Source of the DNA: Eggerthella sinensis
GTDB taxonomy: Bacteria > Actinomycetota > Coriobacteriia > Coriobacteriales > Eggerthellaceae
DNA length: 41,254 nucleotides
Reading direction: 5' to 3'
Assembly (NCBI RefSeq): GCF_003339815.1
Contig: NZ_PPTT01000035.1
Span: forward strand, 1-41,254
The translations under genes were made by a program, and so were the position numbers. The notes beneath the pieces were generated by a model. That model searched no databases and had not been told where the DNA came from. It saw nothing but the letters and a program-made list of their open reading frames with translations. Each line of letters opens with the position of its first letter. Position 1 is the stretch's first letter. This document shows positions 23,479 through 31,383 of the stretch, one piece after another.

Positions 23479-24669
23479 ATGGGGCTTGCGGACGTGAGCG
23501 TCGAGCAGGCGCGGAACTTCCGTTTGCGGGCGCATCGTTTGGATCGTGCGTACGGAATGGACGACGTCATCGCGGCGGCGGGGGCGTGCGGGATGCAGAA
23601 CACGCCGCCGGGCGCGTGGGAAGCGGCTCTCTTCAACCGTGTGCCCACGTGCGGCCTGCGCGATATGGAGCGCCTGCTCGACGAGGACAGGGTGCTCGTC
23701 CAGGCGTGGAGCATGCGCGGCGCGCCCGTCGTGTTCCCGACGAGCGCGAGCGCTGCGTTCCTCGGCGCGCTCGTGCCGCAGGGCGACGAGCCGTGGATAT
23801 ACACGAAGGGCATCGGGATGGCTCTCGACGCGCTCGGCATGGCGTTCGAGGAGCTGCTGGACCTGCTCGTGCAGGTGATGCCGAAGCTGGACGACGTCGT
23901 CATCGCGAGCAAGGTGACGCTCGATCAGACGCTGGCCGATTGGGTGGAGCCCTTGCTGCCCGCGGGGAAGCGCGCCGCGTGGCGGGAGCCGTCGATGTAC
24001 GGCAGCCCCGACAAGCAGACGGTGGGCGGCGCGGCGGTGTCGTTTCTGCTGCGGCCCTGCGCGTTTCTCGGGCTGATCGTGTTCGGCGCGCGCGACGGCG
24101 GCAGCCCCACCTTCACGTCCTACCGGCGGTGGACGGGGCGCGCGATGCGGCCTGCCGACGATGCGGCGGCCCCGCTCGTGCGCATGTTTTTGCGGTGCTA
24201 CGGCCCGACGCGGCCCGACGCGCTGGCCGCGTGGCTCGGCTGTTCGGGCGCGCAGGCGCGCCGCCTGTGGGCGTCGGTTGAGGGCGAGCTGGCGCCGGTG
24301 ACGTTCGGCGGCAAGCGGGCCTGGGTGCTTGCGGAGGACGTCGAGCGCCTGGCGGTGCCGGAGCCGCTCGAACGCGACGTGCTGCTGCTGGCCGGGCACG
24401 ACCCCTACCTCGATCAGCGCGACCGCGCGACGCTGCAGGCGAATCCGATTCTGCAGCGCAAGATATGGCGGACGGTGGCGAACCCGGGCGTCGTCGTGCG
24501 ACGCGGCGAAGCGGTGGGCACGTGGACGCCCCGGAAGAAGGGCGCGGGTATGACCGTGGCGTGCGAGCTATGGGATGCGTGCCCGGAAAAGACGCTGCGT
24601 GATCTGGCCGAACGGTACGCGGCTTTCCGCGGGCAGAAGCTGCTCGACGTGACGATCGAGACGGTTTGA
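23479..24669 (+). CDS. AlkZ/YcaQ-like winged-helix protein (HTH_42)
   Basis: 396 residues, the normal length of the winged-helix HTH_42 family, which includes DNA glycosylases that open interstrand crosslinks and remove bulky adducts (AlkZ, YcaQ). Visible landmarks are the start VSVEQARNFRLRAHRLD, WSMRGAPVVF (about 78-87), a tandem winged-helix region around 230-300, and the C-terminal LLLAGHDPYLDQRDR and ANPGVVVRRGEAVGTW. The catalytic QxQ or QxD dyad, normally in a GLQAQ context, reads MQNTPPGA here: the first Gln is kept, the second position is Thr. Either a divergent subfamily or a non-glycosylase. Weak ribosome-binding site and 2-base gap from the nitroreductase suggest coupling. Function unproven. 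Confidence 0.8.
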   Translation: MGLADVSVEQARNFRLRAHRLDRAYGMDDVIAAAGACGMQNTPPGAWEAALFNRVPTCGLRDMERLLDEDRVLVQAWSMRGAPVVFPTSASAAFLGALVPQGDEPWIYTKGIGMALDALGMAFEELLDLLVQVMPKLDDVVIASKVTLDQTLADWVEPLLPAGKRAAWREPSMYGSPDKQTVGGAAVSFLLRPCAFLGLIVFGARDGGSPTFTSYRRWTGRAMRPADDAAAPLVRMFLRCYGPTRPDALAAWLGCSGAQARRLWASVEGELAPVTFGGKRAWVLAEDVERLAVPEPLERDVLLLAGHDPYLDQRDRATLQANPILQRKIWRTVANPGVVVRRGEAVGTWTPRKKGAGMTVACELWDACPEKTLRDLAERYAAFRGQKLLDVTIETV

Positions 24670-24714
24670 CCGGTCCTCGGCAGCCCGCCGAAGCCCGGCC
24701 CCCTGTTTCGCTTG

Positions 24715-24748
24715 CGCGGTGATCGCCGCGCGGCGCTTGCGGTATAAT
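24715..24748 (+). promoter_or_regulatory. Fumarase promoter; probably leaderless mRNA
   Basis: -10 TATAAT (24743-24748) ends only eight bases before the fumarase alpha ATG, so transcription should start at or within a few bases of the start codon, and no ribosome-binding site is present. No good -35 at the right distance; instead a near-palindrome with perfect 6-bp arms GCGCGG/CCGCGC (24715-24732) covers that position and may bind an activator or repressor. Confidence 0.6.
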
Positions 24749-24756
24749 TCTCCCTT

Positions 24757-25794
24757 ATGGAAACCATTATCACGAAATCATCGGTCGCACGCGCTGTCTA
24801 TGCGGCCATTCCGCAGCTTGCCTGCGTGCTGCCCGCCGATATCGAGGCCGGGCTCATCGCCGCCCGCGAGGCGGAGGACAACCCGCGCGGGCGCGCCGTG
24901 CTCGACCAGCTCGTGCTGAACGCGTCGATTGCCGCCGAGGATCGCGTGCCCATCTGCCAGGATACCGGCACCGTGTGGGTGAGCCTCGAGATCGGGCCCG
25001 ACGTGCTCGTGCGCGGCGACGTGTTCGCCGACGTCGACGATGCGGTGGCGCGCGCCTACGACGAGGCGCGCCTGCGCAGGTCGGTGGTGCGCGACGCCGT
25101 CCTCGACCGTGCGAACACCGGCGACAACACGCCCGCGTTCTGCGACATCCATCCGGTGGACGAGCCGGGCGCGGCACGGCTGCACATCATGCTGAAGGGC
25201 GGCGGCTCGGACAACGCGAGCCGCGTGGTCATGCTCGTGCCGGGCGCCGGCAAGCAGGGAATCGTCGACGAGCTCGTGCGCTGCGTGCGCGAGAAAGCCG
25301 CGAACGCGTGCCCGCCGCTCGTGGTGGGCGTCGGCATCGGCGGCACGTTCGACAAGGTGGCCGGCCTCGCGAAGCGGGCGCTCATGCGCCCGGTGGACGA
25401 GCCCGCGGCCGACCCGCAGGTGCGCGCGCTCGAGGAAGAGCTGCTCGAAGCCGTGAACGCCACGGGCGTGGGCCCCGGCGGCCTCGGCGGTCGCACCACG
25501 GCGCTTGCCGTGCGCGTGGCGACGGCCCCCTGCCATATCGCGGCGCTTCCGCTGGCCATCAACATGGGCTGTTCCGCCATGCGAAGGGTCACGGTTGAGC
25601 TGGGAGCAGAGGAGTCCCTTCTCTTGGCGCGGGGCAAAGCATGCGACCAGGGCGTCAAGGGCCGCGCCCATGAAGGTGAGGCGCAGGTTGGCGGCCTTGA
25701 GGAGGCCGGCGGGTCCCCCTTGCTGACGCGTGATGAAGCGTGCGACCAGGGGGCCGAAGGCCGCGCCTGCGGAGAAGGGGCTCGTCATGTCTGA
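24757..25794 (+). CDS. Fumarate hydratase class I alpha subunit, with extra repeat-derived tail
   Basis: Alpha subunit of the two-subunit [4Fe-4S] fumarase (or L-tartrate dehydratase family) interconverting fumarate and malate. Residues 1-284 match the family: PICQDTGTVWV, RRSVVRDAV, NTGDNTPAFCDIH, KGGGSDNASRVVMLVPGAG, GVGIGGTFDKVAGLAKRALMRP, GPGGLGGRTTALAVRV and the last cluster cysteine in NMGCSAMRR. Residues 285-345 are an added tail not seen in the family, made of two degenerate copies of a 33-residue unit (SLLLARGKACDQG, SPLLTRDEACDQG). The stop overlaps the beta-subunit start by eight bases. Likely translated from a leaderless transcript. Tartrate dehydratase is the main alternative; the nearby mdh favours fumarase. 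Confidence 0.88.
   Translation: METIITKSSVARAVYAAIPQLACVLPADIEAGLIAAREAEDNPRGRAVLDQLVLNASIAAEDRVPICQDTGTVWVSLEIGPDVLVRGDVFADVDDAVARAYDEARLRRSVVRDAVLDRANTGDNTPAFCDIHPVDEPGAARLHIMLKGGGSDNASRVVMLVPGAGKQGIVDELVRCVREKAANACPPLVVGVGIGGTFDKVAGLAKRALMRPVDEPAADPQVRALEEELLEAVNATGVGPGGLGGRTTALAVRVATAPCHIAALPLAINMGCSAMRRVTVELGAEESLLLARGKACDQGVKGRAHEGEAQVGGLEEAGGSPLLTRDEACDQGAEGRACGEGARHV
25611..25782. repeat. Two degenerate direct repeats, 99-bp period, at end of fumarase alpha
   Basis: Copies near 25611-25683 and 25710-25782 align without gaps; TGCGACCAGG is identical in both (25642 and 25741). The opposite strand is also open and shows a matching pair (PLVARFITRQQGG and ALVACFAPRQEKG). They form the tail of the alpha subunit and supply the ribosome-binding site for the beta subunit. 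Looks like an inserted repeat element that has been taken into the gene. Confidence 0.7.
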
Positions 25795-26326
25795 TTCCAT
25801 CAGCCTTTCCCTTCCGCTCGACCGCGCGCGGCTTGCAGCGCTCGAAGCGGGCGACGCCTGCCTGCTCACCGGGCCGCTCTTCACGCTGCGCGATGCGGGG
25901 CATGTGCGGCTCATGGCCGAACTCGAGGCGACGGGGGGCGCATTGCCCTACGGCCTCGACGGGCAGGCCATCTTCTATGCGGGCCCGACACCCGAGGCGG
26001 CCGGCCGGCCGTTCGGCGCCGTCGGCCCCACCACGGCGAGCCGCATGGACTTCGCCGCGCCGGCGCTCCATCGCGCGGGCGTCGCGGCCACGGTGGGCAA
26101 GGGGCGTCGCTCCCCCGAGGTGCGCGCGGCGTGCCGGGAGACGGGTTCCGTTTATTTCGTGGCATGCGGCGGGGCCGCGGCCTATCTGGCGAAGTGCGTG
26201 GCATCATCGGAGACGGTGGCGTACGACGATTTGGGAACCGAGGCGCTCCGCCGCATCCAGGTGGTGGACTTCCCCGTGTTCGTCGGCGTCGACGTGCGGG
26301 GCAACGACGTGTACGACCTCGTATAG
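25787..26326 (+). CDS. Fumarate hydratase class I beta subunit
   Basis: 179 residues, the normal length of the C-terminal (beta) subunit of class I fumarase/tartrate dehydratase. Landmarks: AGDACLLTGPLFTLRDAGHVRL, FYAGPTPEAAGRPFGAVGPTTASRMD (substrate-binding swivelling domain), ATVGKGRRSPEV and YFVACGGAAAYLAKCV. ATG 25787 follows GGAGAAGGGG, inside the tail of the alpha gene. It is the second gene of the fumarase pair, 36 bases before tmk, so the transcript may run on into nucleotide and replication genes. Confidence 0.9.
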   Translation: MSDSISLSLPLDRARLAALEAGDACLLTGPLFTLRDAGHVRLMAELEATGGALPYGLDGQAIFYAGPTPEAAGRPFGAVGPTTASRMDFAAPALHRAGVAATVGKGRRSPEVRAACRETGSVYFVACGGAAAYLAKCVASSETVAYDDLGTEALRRIQVVDFPVFVGVDVRGNDVYDLV

Positions 26327-26362
26327 CCCCTGATCGCACAGGAGAAGGATCGAATCATACCC

Positions 26363-27097
26363 GTGACACAGGAACTTTCACACACAACCGATGCCCCTCG
26401 CGGCATCTTCATCACGTTCGAGGGCGGCGAAGGCGCCGGCAAGACGACGCACATCCGCTTCCTCTCGGAGGCCCTGCGCGCGCACGGCCGCGAAGTGCTG
26501 TGCCTGCGCGAGCCCGGCGGAACCGACATCGGCGAGCAGCTGCGCGCCGTCGTGCTCGACCCGAAGAACGAGGGCCTTGCCGACGAGGCCGAGCTGCTCA
26601 TCTACGAAGCAGCGCGCGCCCAGCTCGTGGCGCGCGTCATCGCGCCGGCGCTCGAGCGCGGCGCCGTGGTGCTGTGCGACCGCTTCACCGACTCGACGGT
26701 GGCCTACCAGGCCTACGGGCGCGGGCTGCCGCGCATGTTCGTCGACCGCGTGAACGAGTTCGCCTGCCAGGGCGTGCATCCCGACCGCACCATCCTCATG
26801 ACCACGGGCGGCACGGCCGCAACCGGGCTCGTGCGCGCCACGCATCGCGGAGGGGCCGACCGCCTCGAGCAGGCGGGCGAGGAGTTCCACGGCCGCGTGA
26901 ACGAGTCGTTCCTGGAGATCGCGCGACGCGACCCCGAGCGCATGCGCGTGGTGGTGTCGGGCGGGCGCAAATCGGCGACGGCCGCCGCGGTGTTCGCCGA
27001 GCTGACCGACCTGTTCCCCTGGATGGCGGACCTCGTCGAGCGCGACCCCGGCTTCTTCGACCGTCTTGACGTCAAGCGTTCGCAGGTGGAGGCGTAG
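26363..27097 (+). CDS. tmk: Thymidylate kinase
   Basis: Phosphorylates dTMP to dTDP. 244 residues with P-loop FEGGEGAGKTTHIRFLSEAL (about 19-38), the DR motif in VLCDRFTDSTVAYQAYGRG, and the dTMP-binding LREPGGT. The LID region and C-terminus (SGGRKSATAAAVFAELTDLF) are normal, but the stretch after HPDRTILMTTGGTAATGLVRA lacks the usual LDV motif and is slightly divergent. An N-terminal extension of about 15 residues precedes the P-loop strand. The start is GTG 26363; the nearest AGGAG is 18 bases away, so initiation may rely on coupling to upstream translation. Directly precedes holB, a common bacterial arrangement. Confidence 0.92.
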   Translation: MTQELSHTTDAPRGIFITFEGGEGAGKTTHIRFLSEALRAHGREVLCLREPGGTDIGEQLRAVVLDPKNEGLADEAELLIYEAARAQLVARVIAPALERGAVVLCDRFTDSTVAYQAYGRGLPRMFVDRVNEFACQGVHPDRTILMTTGGTAATGLVRATHRGGADRLEQAGEEFHGRVNESFLEIARRDPERMRVVVSGGRKSATAAAVFAELTDLFPWMADLVERDPGFFDRLDVKRSQVEA

Positions 27098-27099
27098 CC

Positions 27100-28251
27100 G
27101 TGGCCGATGCGTTCGAGAACATCCTCGGCCAGCCGCAGGTGCGCGAGTTTCTGCGCGCCACGGTGGCGCAGGACAAGGTGAGTCACGCCTACCTGTTCAC
27201 GGGTCCGGCCGGGTCGAACAAGACCATGGCCGCCTACGCGTTCGCGCAGGCCGTGCTGTGCCCGAAGGGCGCTTCGGGCCCGCGCGGCGGCAACTGCGGT
27301 GCGTGCGACGCCTGTCGACGGATCATGCGCAAGAAGCATCCCGACGTGCGCTACTTCGCCCCCGAGGGCGCGGGCGGCTACCTCGTCGAGCAGATTCGCG
27401 ACATCGTGGCGGACACGTCGCTCGCGCCCATCCAGGCGCATAAGAAGGTGTACATCCTCGATCGCGTGGACCTGCTCGGCGTGCAGGCGGCCAACGCGTT
27501 CCTCAAGACGCTCGAGGAACCGCCGTCCGACGTGGTGCTCATCCTGCTCGCGCGCACGCGCGAGAGCGTGCTGCCCACCATCCTGTCGCGCTGCCAGGTG
27601 GTGCCGTTCCGCACCATCCCGGCAAGCGAGGCCGCGGGCATCATCGTGCAGAACACGGGCGCGTCGCGCGAGCAGGCGCGCATGGCGGTGGAGGCCTGCG
27701 ACGGTTCCATCACGCGCGCGGTTGAGTTCCTCAAGTCCAACGAGCGCCTGGCGTTTCGCACCCGGGTGCTGGAAGTGATGGGCTGTTTGCGCAAGGCTGA
27801 CGACTGGGACGTCATCGGGTTCGCCGCCGATCTCGTGGTGCTCGTGAAGGCGCCGCTCGACGTGACGCGCGCCGAGCAGGAGCAGGAGCTTGCCGAGAAC
27901 GCCGACTTCCTGGCGAAGTCGGCCATCCGCCAGATCGAAGCGCGCAACAAGCGCCAGCTGACGGCGAAGACCTTCGAATCGCTGCGGCAGTGCACGGCCA
28001 TCGCGCGCTCGTGGTTGCGCGACGTCATGGCCGTGTGCGCCGAGACGTCGGAGCTCGTCATCAACGTGGACGCCCGCGCGTCCATCGACGAGGCGGCCGC
28101 CGCCACCGACGAGGCGCGCGCTGCGGCCGCGCTTGCCGCCGTTCGCCGCTGCGACGCGGCGATCTCGTATAATGTATCACCGGAAACGTGCATCGACGCG
28201 ATGCTGTTCGAGATAAGAGAGGTGCTCTATGGTTCGCATAGCGCCGATTAA
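27100..28251 (+). CDS. holB: DNA polymerase III delta-prime subunit
   Basis: Clamp-loader subunit that helps open and place the sliding clamp at primers. 383 residues: AAA+ domain with FENILGQPQVREFLRATV, zinc-binding cysteines (GNCGACDACRRI plus an earlier CPKG), sensor VYILDRVDLLGVQAANAFLKTLEEPP (about 115-140) and sensor 1 SRCQVVPFRT. The P-loop reads GPAGSNKT, with Asn where GKT-type sites have Gly, so ATP binding may be weak or lost, as in enterobacterial delta-prime. GTG 27100 lies two bases after the tmk stop. The end overlaps ricT by 23 bases. Confidence 0.92.
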   Translation: MADAFENILGQPQVREFLRATVAQDKVSHAYLFTGPAGSNKTMAAYAFAQAVLCPKGASGPRGGNCGACDACRRIMRKKHPDVRYFAPEGAGGYLVEQIRDIVADTSLAPIQAHKKVYILDRVDLLGVQAANAFLKTLEEPPSDVVLILLARTRESVLPTILSRCQVVPFRTIPASEAAGIIVQNTGASREQARMAVEACDGSITRAVEFLKSNERLAFRTRVLEVMGCLRKADDWDVIGFAADLVVLVKAPLDVTRAEQEQELAENADFLAKSAIRQIEARNKRQLTAKTFESLRQCTAIARSWLRDVMAVCAETSELVINVDARASIDEAAAATDEARAAAALAAVRRCDAAISYNVSPETCIDAMLFEIREVLYGSHSAD

Positions 28252-29833
28252 CCTGTACTACAACCCCAAGACGCTCTGGTTCGACGCCGGAGACCTCGAC
28301 GTGCGCGCCGGCGACGGCGTGATCGTGTCCACCGCCCGCGGCACCGAATTCGGCCGTGCGGCAAAAGACGTGTTCGAGGCCGACGAGGCCCAGGTGAAGA
28401 AGCTCAAGACCCCGCTCAAGCCCGTCATGCGCATCGCGTCCGAAGAGGACGTGGCCCGCGCCGACGAGCTGGAGGCCAAGTCGCGCGAGGCGCTGCCCGT
28501 CTTCAAGGAGATGGCGGCCGAAGCGAGCGGCGACATGCATCCCGTGTCGGTGGAGTACCTGTTCGAGGGCGACAAGGCCATCTTCTACTTCGAGGCCGAG
28601 GAGCGCGTGGACTTCCGCGAGCTCGTGCGCAAGCTGGCCGCGCACTTCCACGTGCGCATCGACATGCGCCAGATCGGCGTGCGCGACGAGGCCCGCATGG
28701 TGGGCGGCCTGGGCCATTGCGGCCAGGAGCTGTGCTGCAAGCGCCTGGGCGGCGAGTTCTGCCCCGTGTCCATCCGCATGGCGAAGGAGCAGGACCTCTC
28801 GCTCAACCCGCAGAAGATTTCGGGCGTGTGCGGCCGCCTCATGTGCTGCCTGCGCTACGAGTTCGACGCGTACAAGGACTTCAAGAGCCGCGCTCCCAAG
28901 CAGAACGCCACGGTGGAGACGCCGGACGGCCCCGCGAAGGTGATCGACCTCGACGTGCCGCGCGAGATCGTGTCCCTCAAGATCATGGGCGAGAAGCCCG
29001 TCAAGGTGCCGCTGGCCGACTTCGAACCGCCCGAGGAGGGCTCGAACCGCCCGAATCGCGTGGGCGAGGACGCATGGATCGACGCCACCACGCAGGACCC
29101 CATCGGGATTGCGAACGAGTCGGCCCTGTTCAGCACCGTGCAGCTGACCGGTCAGGACAAGCTGGCCGATCCGGGGTCGGTGCGGCGCACGGGTCGCGGC
29201 GCGCAGAAGTCGTCGCGCGGCGGATCGAACGGCAACGGCGGCAACGGCAGCGGCGGAGGCAGCGGTCGCAACGGCGGCGCGAAGAACGGCGGCGGCAAGC
29301 AGGCCGACGCGCAGGGGCAGAGCTCCCGCAAGCCGCGCCGCAGGCGTTCGACGAAGGTGGGCGGCGAAGGCGCGGCCTCCGAGGCGAGCGAGCAGCCGCA
29401 GAAGCGCAAGCAGAAGCCGCAGAACGGCGGCGCGCCGAAGAACGGCAACGGCCAGGGGCAGCAGCAGAAGCGCAAGCAGGGCAACGGCCAGGGCCAGGGT
29501 CAAGGCCAAAGCCAGGGCCAGAACGGCAAGAAACAGGGCGCGAAGGGCATGCAGCCGTCGAAGAAGCAGGGGCCGCGTCCCGGCCAGAAGTCCTCGGGCC
29601 TGCGTCAGGGCTCGCAGGGCCAGGGCGGCCAGCAGGCCCCGCAGGGGTCGAAGCCGCAGTCGCGTCAGGATCGCGCGCCGCGTTCCGAGCGCACCGGAGC
29701 GGCGGGCGGCGAGGCCAATCGCGCCGCCGACGGCGGACATCGCCGCGCACGGCGCCGCAGCCACAAGGCCGGCGGGCAGGACGGTGCGGGCGCGCCCCCG
29801 GCGAACGGCGGCGCGACGCCGAGCGGCGAGTAA
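28229..29833 (+). CDS. ricT: PSP1-domain protein, RicT/YaaT family, with long low-complexity tail
   Basis: 534 residues. Residues 1-265 match RicT/YaaT: YNPKTLWFDAGDL, GTEFGRAAKDVFE, and the cysteine-rich PSP1 region (LGHCGQELCCKRLGGEFCPVSIRMAKEQDLSLNPQKISGVCGRLMCCLRYEF). In Bacillus subtilis RicT joins RicA and RicF in an iron-sulfur complex that controls RNase Y and mRNA maturation; neither partner is in the window. Residues 310-534 are a disordered, repetitive tail rich in Gly, Gln, Asn, Lys and Arg, as found in RNA-binding proteins, far longer than in Bacillus. GAGAGG stands six bases before the ATG; the start overlaps holB, a conserved order in Gram-positive genomes. Confidence 0.9.
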   Translation: MVRIAPINLYYNPKTLWFDAGDLDVRAGDGVIVSTARGTEFGRAAKDVFEADEAQVKKLKTPLKPVMRIASEEDVARADELEAKSREALPVFKEMAAEASGDMHPVSVEYLFEGDKAIFYFEAEERVDFRELVRKLAAHFHVRIDMRQIGVRDEARMVGGLGHCGQELCCKRLGGEFCPVSIRMAKEQDLSLNPQKISGVCGRLMCCLRYEFDAYKDFKSRAPKQNATVETPDGPAKVIDLDVPREIVSLKIMGEKPVKVPLADFEPPEEGSNRPNRVGEDAWIDATTQDPIGIANESALFSTVQLTGQDKLADPGSVRRTGRGAQKSSRGGSNGNGGNGSGGGSGRNGGAKNGGGKQADAQGQSSRKPRRRRSTKVGGEGAASEASEQPQKRKQKPQNGGAPKNGNGQGQQQKRKQGNGQGQGQGQSQGQNGKKQGAKGMQPSKKQGPRPGQKSSGLRQGSQGQGGQQAPQGSKPQSRQDRAPRSERTGAAGGEANRAADGGHRRARRRSHKAGGQDGAGAPPANGGATPSGE

Positions 29834-29861
29834 CTGAAACGACGGAGGAGGCTCATCGGTC

Positions 29862-31322
29862 ATGAGGATCGACTATGCGTTGTTGACGGACCTGTACCAG
29901 CTCACCATGGCGCAGGGCTATTGGGAGAGCGGCCAGGGCGACACGCAGGCCTGCTTCCATATGTACTTCCGCGACTACCCGTTCAAGGGCGGCTACGCCA
30001 TCGCGTGCGGCATGGCGCAGCTGGCCGACCTCGTGGACGAGTTCTCGTTCTCCGACGAGGACATCGCCTACCTCGGCTCGCTCGACGCGCCCGGCGGCGG
30101 CAAGCTGTTCAAGCAGGCGTTCCTCGACTACCTGCGCACGTTTGAGCTGCGCGTGGACATCGACGCGGTGCTCGAAGGCACCGTGGTGTTCCCGCATGAG
30201 CCCCTCGTGCGCGTGACCGGTCCCATCATGGACTGCCAGCTCATCGAGACGGCGCTGCTGAACTGCGTGAACTTCGAGACGCTCATCGCCACGAAGGCGG
30301 CGCGCGTGTGCTTGGCGGCGCAGGCCCCCGTGGCGGAGTTCGGCTTGCGGCGCGCGCAGGGCGCGGGCGGCGGCCTGTGGGCCAGCCGCGCGGCCGTCGT
30401 GGGCGGGTGCGCTTCCACGTCGAACGTGCTGGCGGGCAAGCTGTTCGACATCCCCGTGTCGGGCACGCACGCCCACTCATGGGTCATGTCGTTCCCCGAC
30501 GAGCTCACGGCGTTTCGCGCCTACGCCGCGGCCTTCCCGAAGAACTGCGTGCTGCTCGTGGACACCTACGACGTGGAGCAGGGCATCAAAAACGCCATCA
30601 CCGTGGGGCTCGAGATGCGCGAGCGGGGCGAGCGTCTGGCCGGCATCCGCATCGACTCGGGCGACCTCTCGTGGCTCGCGAAGATGGCGAGAGAGATGCT
30701 GGACGAGGCGGGGCTCGCCGACTGCGGCATCGTGCTGTCGAACGACTTGGACGAATTCACCATCCAGTCCATCCGCGACGAGGGCGCGCAGGTGACCTCG
30801 TGGGGCGTGGGCACGAAGCTGGCGTGCGCCTACGACCAGCCCACCTTGGGCGGCGTGTACAAGCTGTCGGCCACGCGCGCGCCCGGCGAGACTGCCTGGA
30901 CCGACCGTCTCAAGATATCCGAGTCGGCCGCGAAGCTGACCACGCCCGGCGTGCTGGACGTGCGGCGCTACTTCTACTGCGGAAGCGGGCGGCTCGCCGG
31001 CGACATGGTGTTCGACGTGAACGCTCCGGGCGACCCGAAGCGCGAGGTGATCGTCGATCCGTCGGACGACCTGCGGCAGAAGAACCTCGCGGGCCTGTGC
31101 TCCGAGACGCTGCTCAGGCCGCTCGCGCGCGACGGGCGCACGGTGCTCGATGCGTCCGAGCGCAACGCCTTGGCCGCACGCGAGCGCGCGCAGGCGGGGC
31201 TCGCGACGCTCGACGAGAGCCAGAAGCGCATGCTGAACGCGCACACGTACCCGGTGGGGCTCGAATATGGTCTTTTTGAGCGTCGCCGCGATCTGGTTGT
31301 GAAGCTGCGGGGCATCGCGTAG
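29862..31322 (+). CDS. pncB: Nicotinate phosphoribosyltransferase
   Basis: Makes nicotinate mononucleotide from nicotinate and PRPP in the NAD salvage path. 486 residues, matching the long Gram-positive PncB type. Landmarks: LLTDLYQLTMAQGYW at the start, FRDYPFKGGYAIACG, FGLRRAQGAGGGLWASRAA, the His-containing SGTHAHSWVMSF (about 203-214), VLLVDTYDVEQGIKNAI and IRIDSGDLSWLA. ATG 29862 has GGAGGAG eleven bases upstream. Cytoplasmic. It lies 28 bases after ricT and 61 bases before degV in the same direction; a short shared transcript is possible. Confidence 0.94.
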   Translation: MRIDYALLTDLYQLTMAQGYWESGQGDTQACFHMYFRDYPFKGGYAIACGMAQLADLVDEFSFSDEDIAYLGSLDAPGGGKLFKQAFLDYLRTFELRVDIDAVLEGTVVFPHEPLVRVTGPIMDCQLIETALLNCVNFETLIATKAARVCLAAQAPVAEFGLRRAQGAGGGLWASRAAVVGGCASTSNVLAGKLFDIPVSGTHAHSWVMSFPDELTAFRAYAAAFPKNCVLLVDTYDVEQGIKNAITVGLEMRERGERLAGIRIDSGDLSWLAKMAREMLDEAGLADCGIVLSNDLDEFTIQSIRDEGAQVTSWGVGTKLACAYDQPTLGGVYKLSATRAPGETAWTDRLKISESAAKLTTPGVLDVRRYFYCGSGRLAGDMVFDVNAPGDPKREVIVDPSDDLRQKNLAGLCSETLLRPLARDGRTVLDASERNALAARERAQAGLATLDESQKRMLNAHTYPVGLEYGLFERRRDLVVKLRGIA

Positions 31323-31383
31323 GGTACGAGGATACGCGATTTGTTCGAGGGCGCCTGCGCCCCATGTCTCTAGGAAGGATGTC

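Noticed and set aside
24778-25914. Antisense frame across fumarase alpha containing PLVARFITRQ-type repeats as a separate gene
   Set aside because: Most of it is the shadow of a well-conserved enzyme. Only the repeat part is notable and is reported as a repeat.
28061-29863. 600-codon antisense frame over ricT and holB
   Set aside because: Leu/Ala/Arg-rich shadow of the low-complexity ricT tail; no domain or ribosome-binding site.
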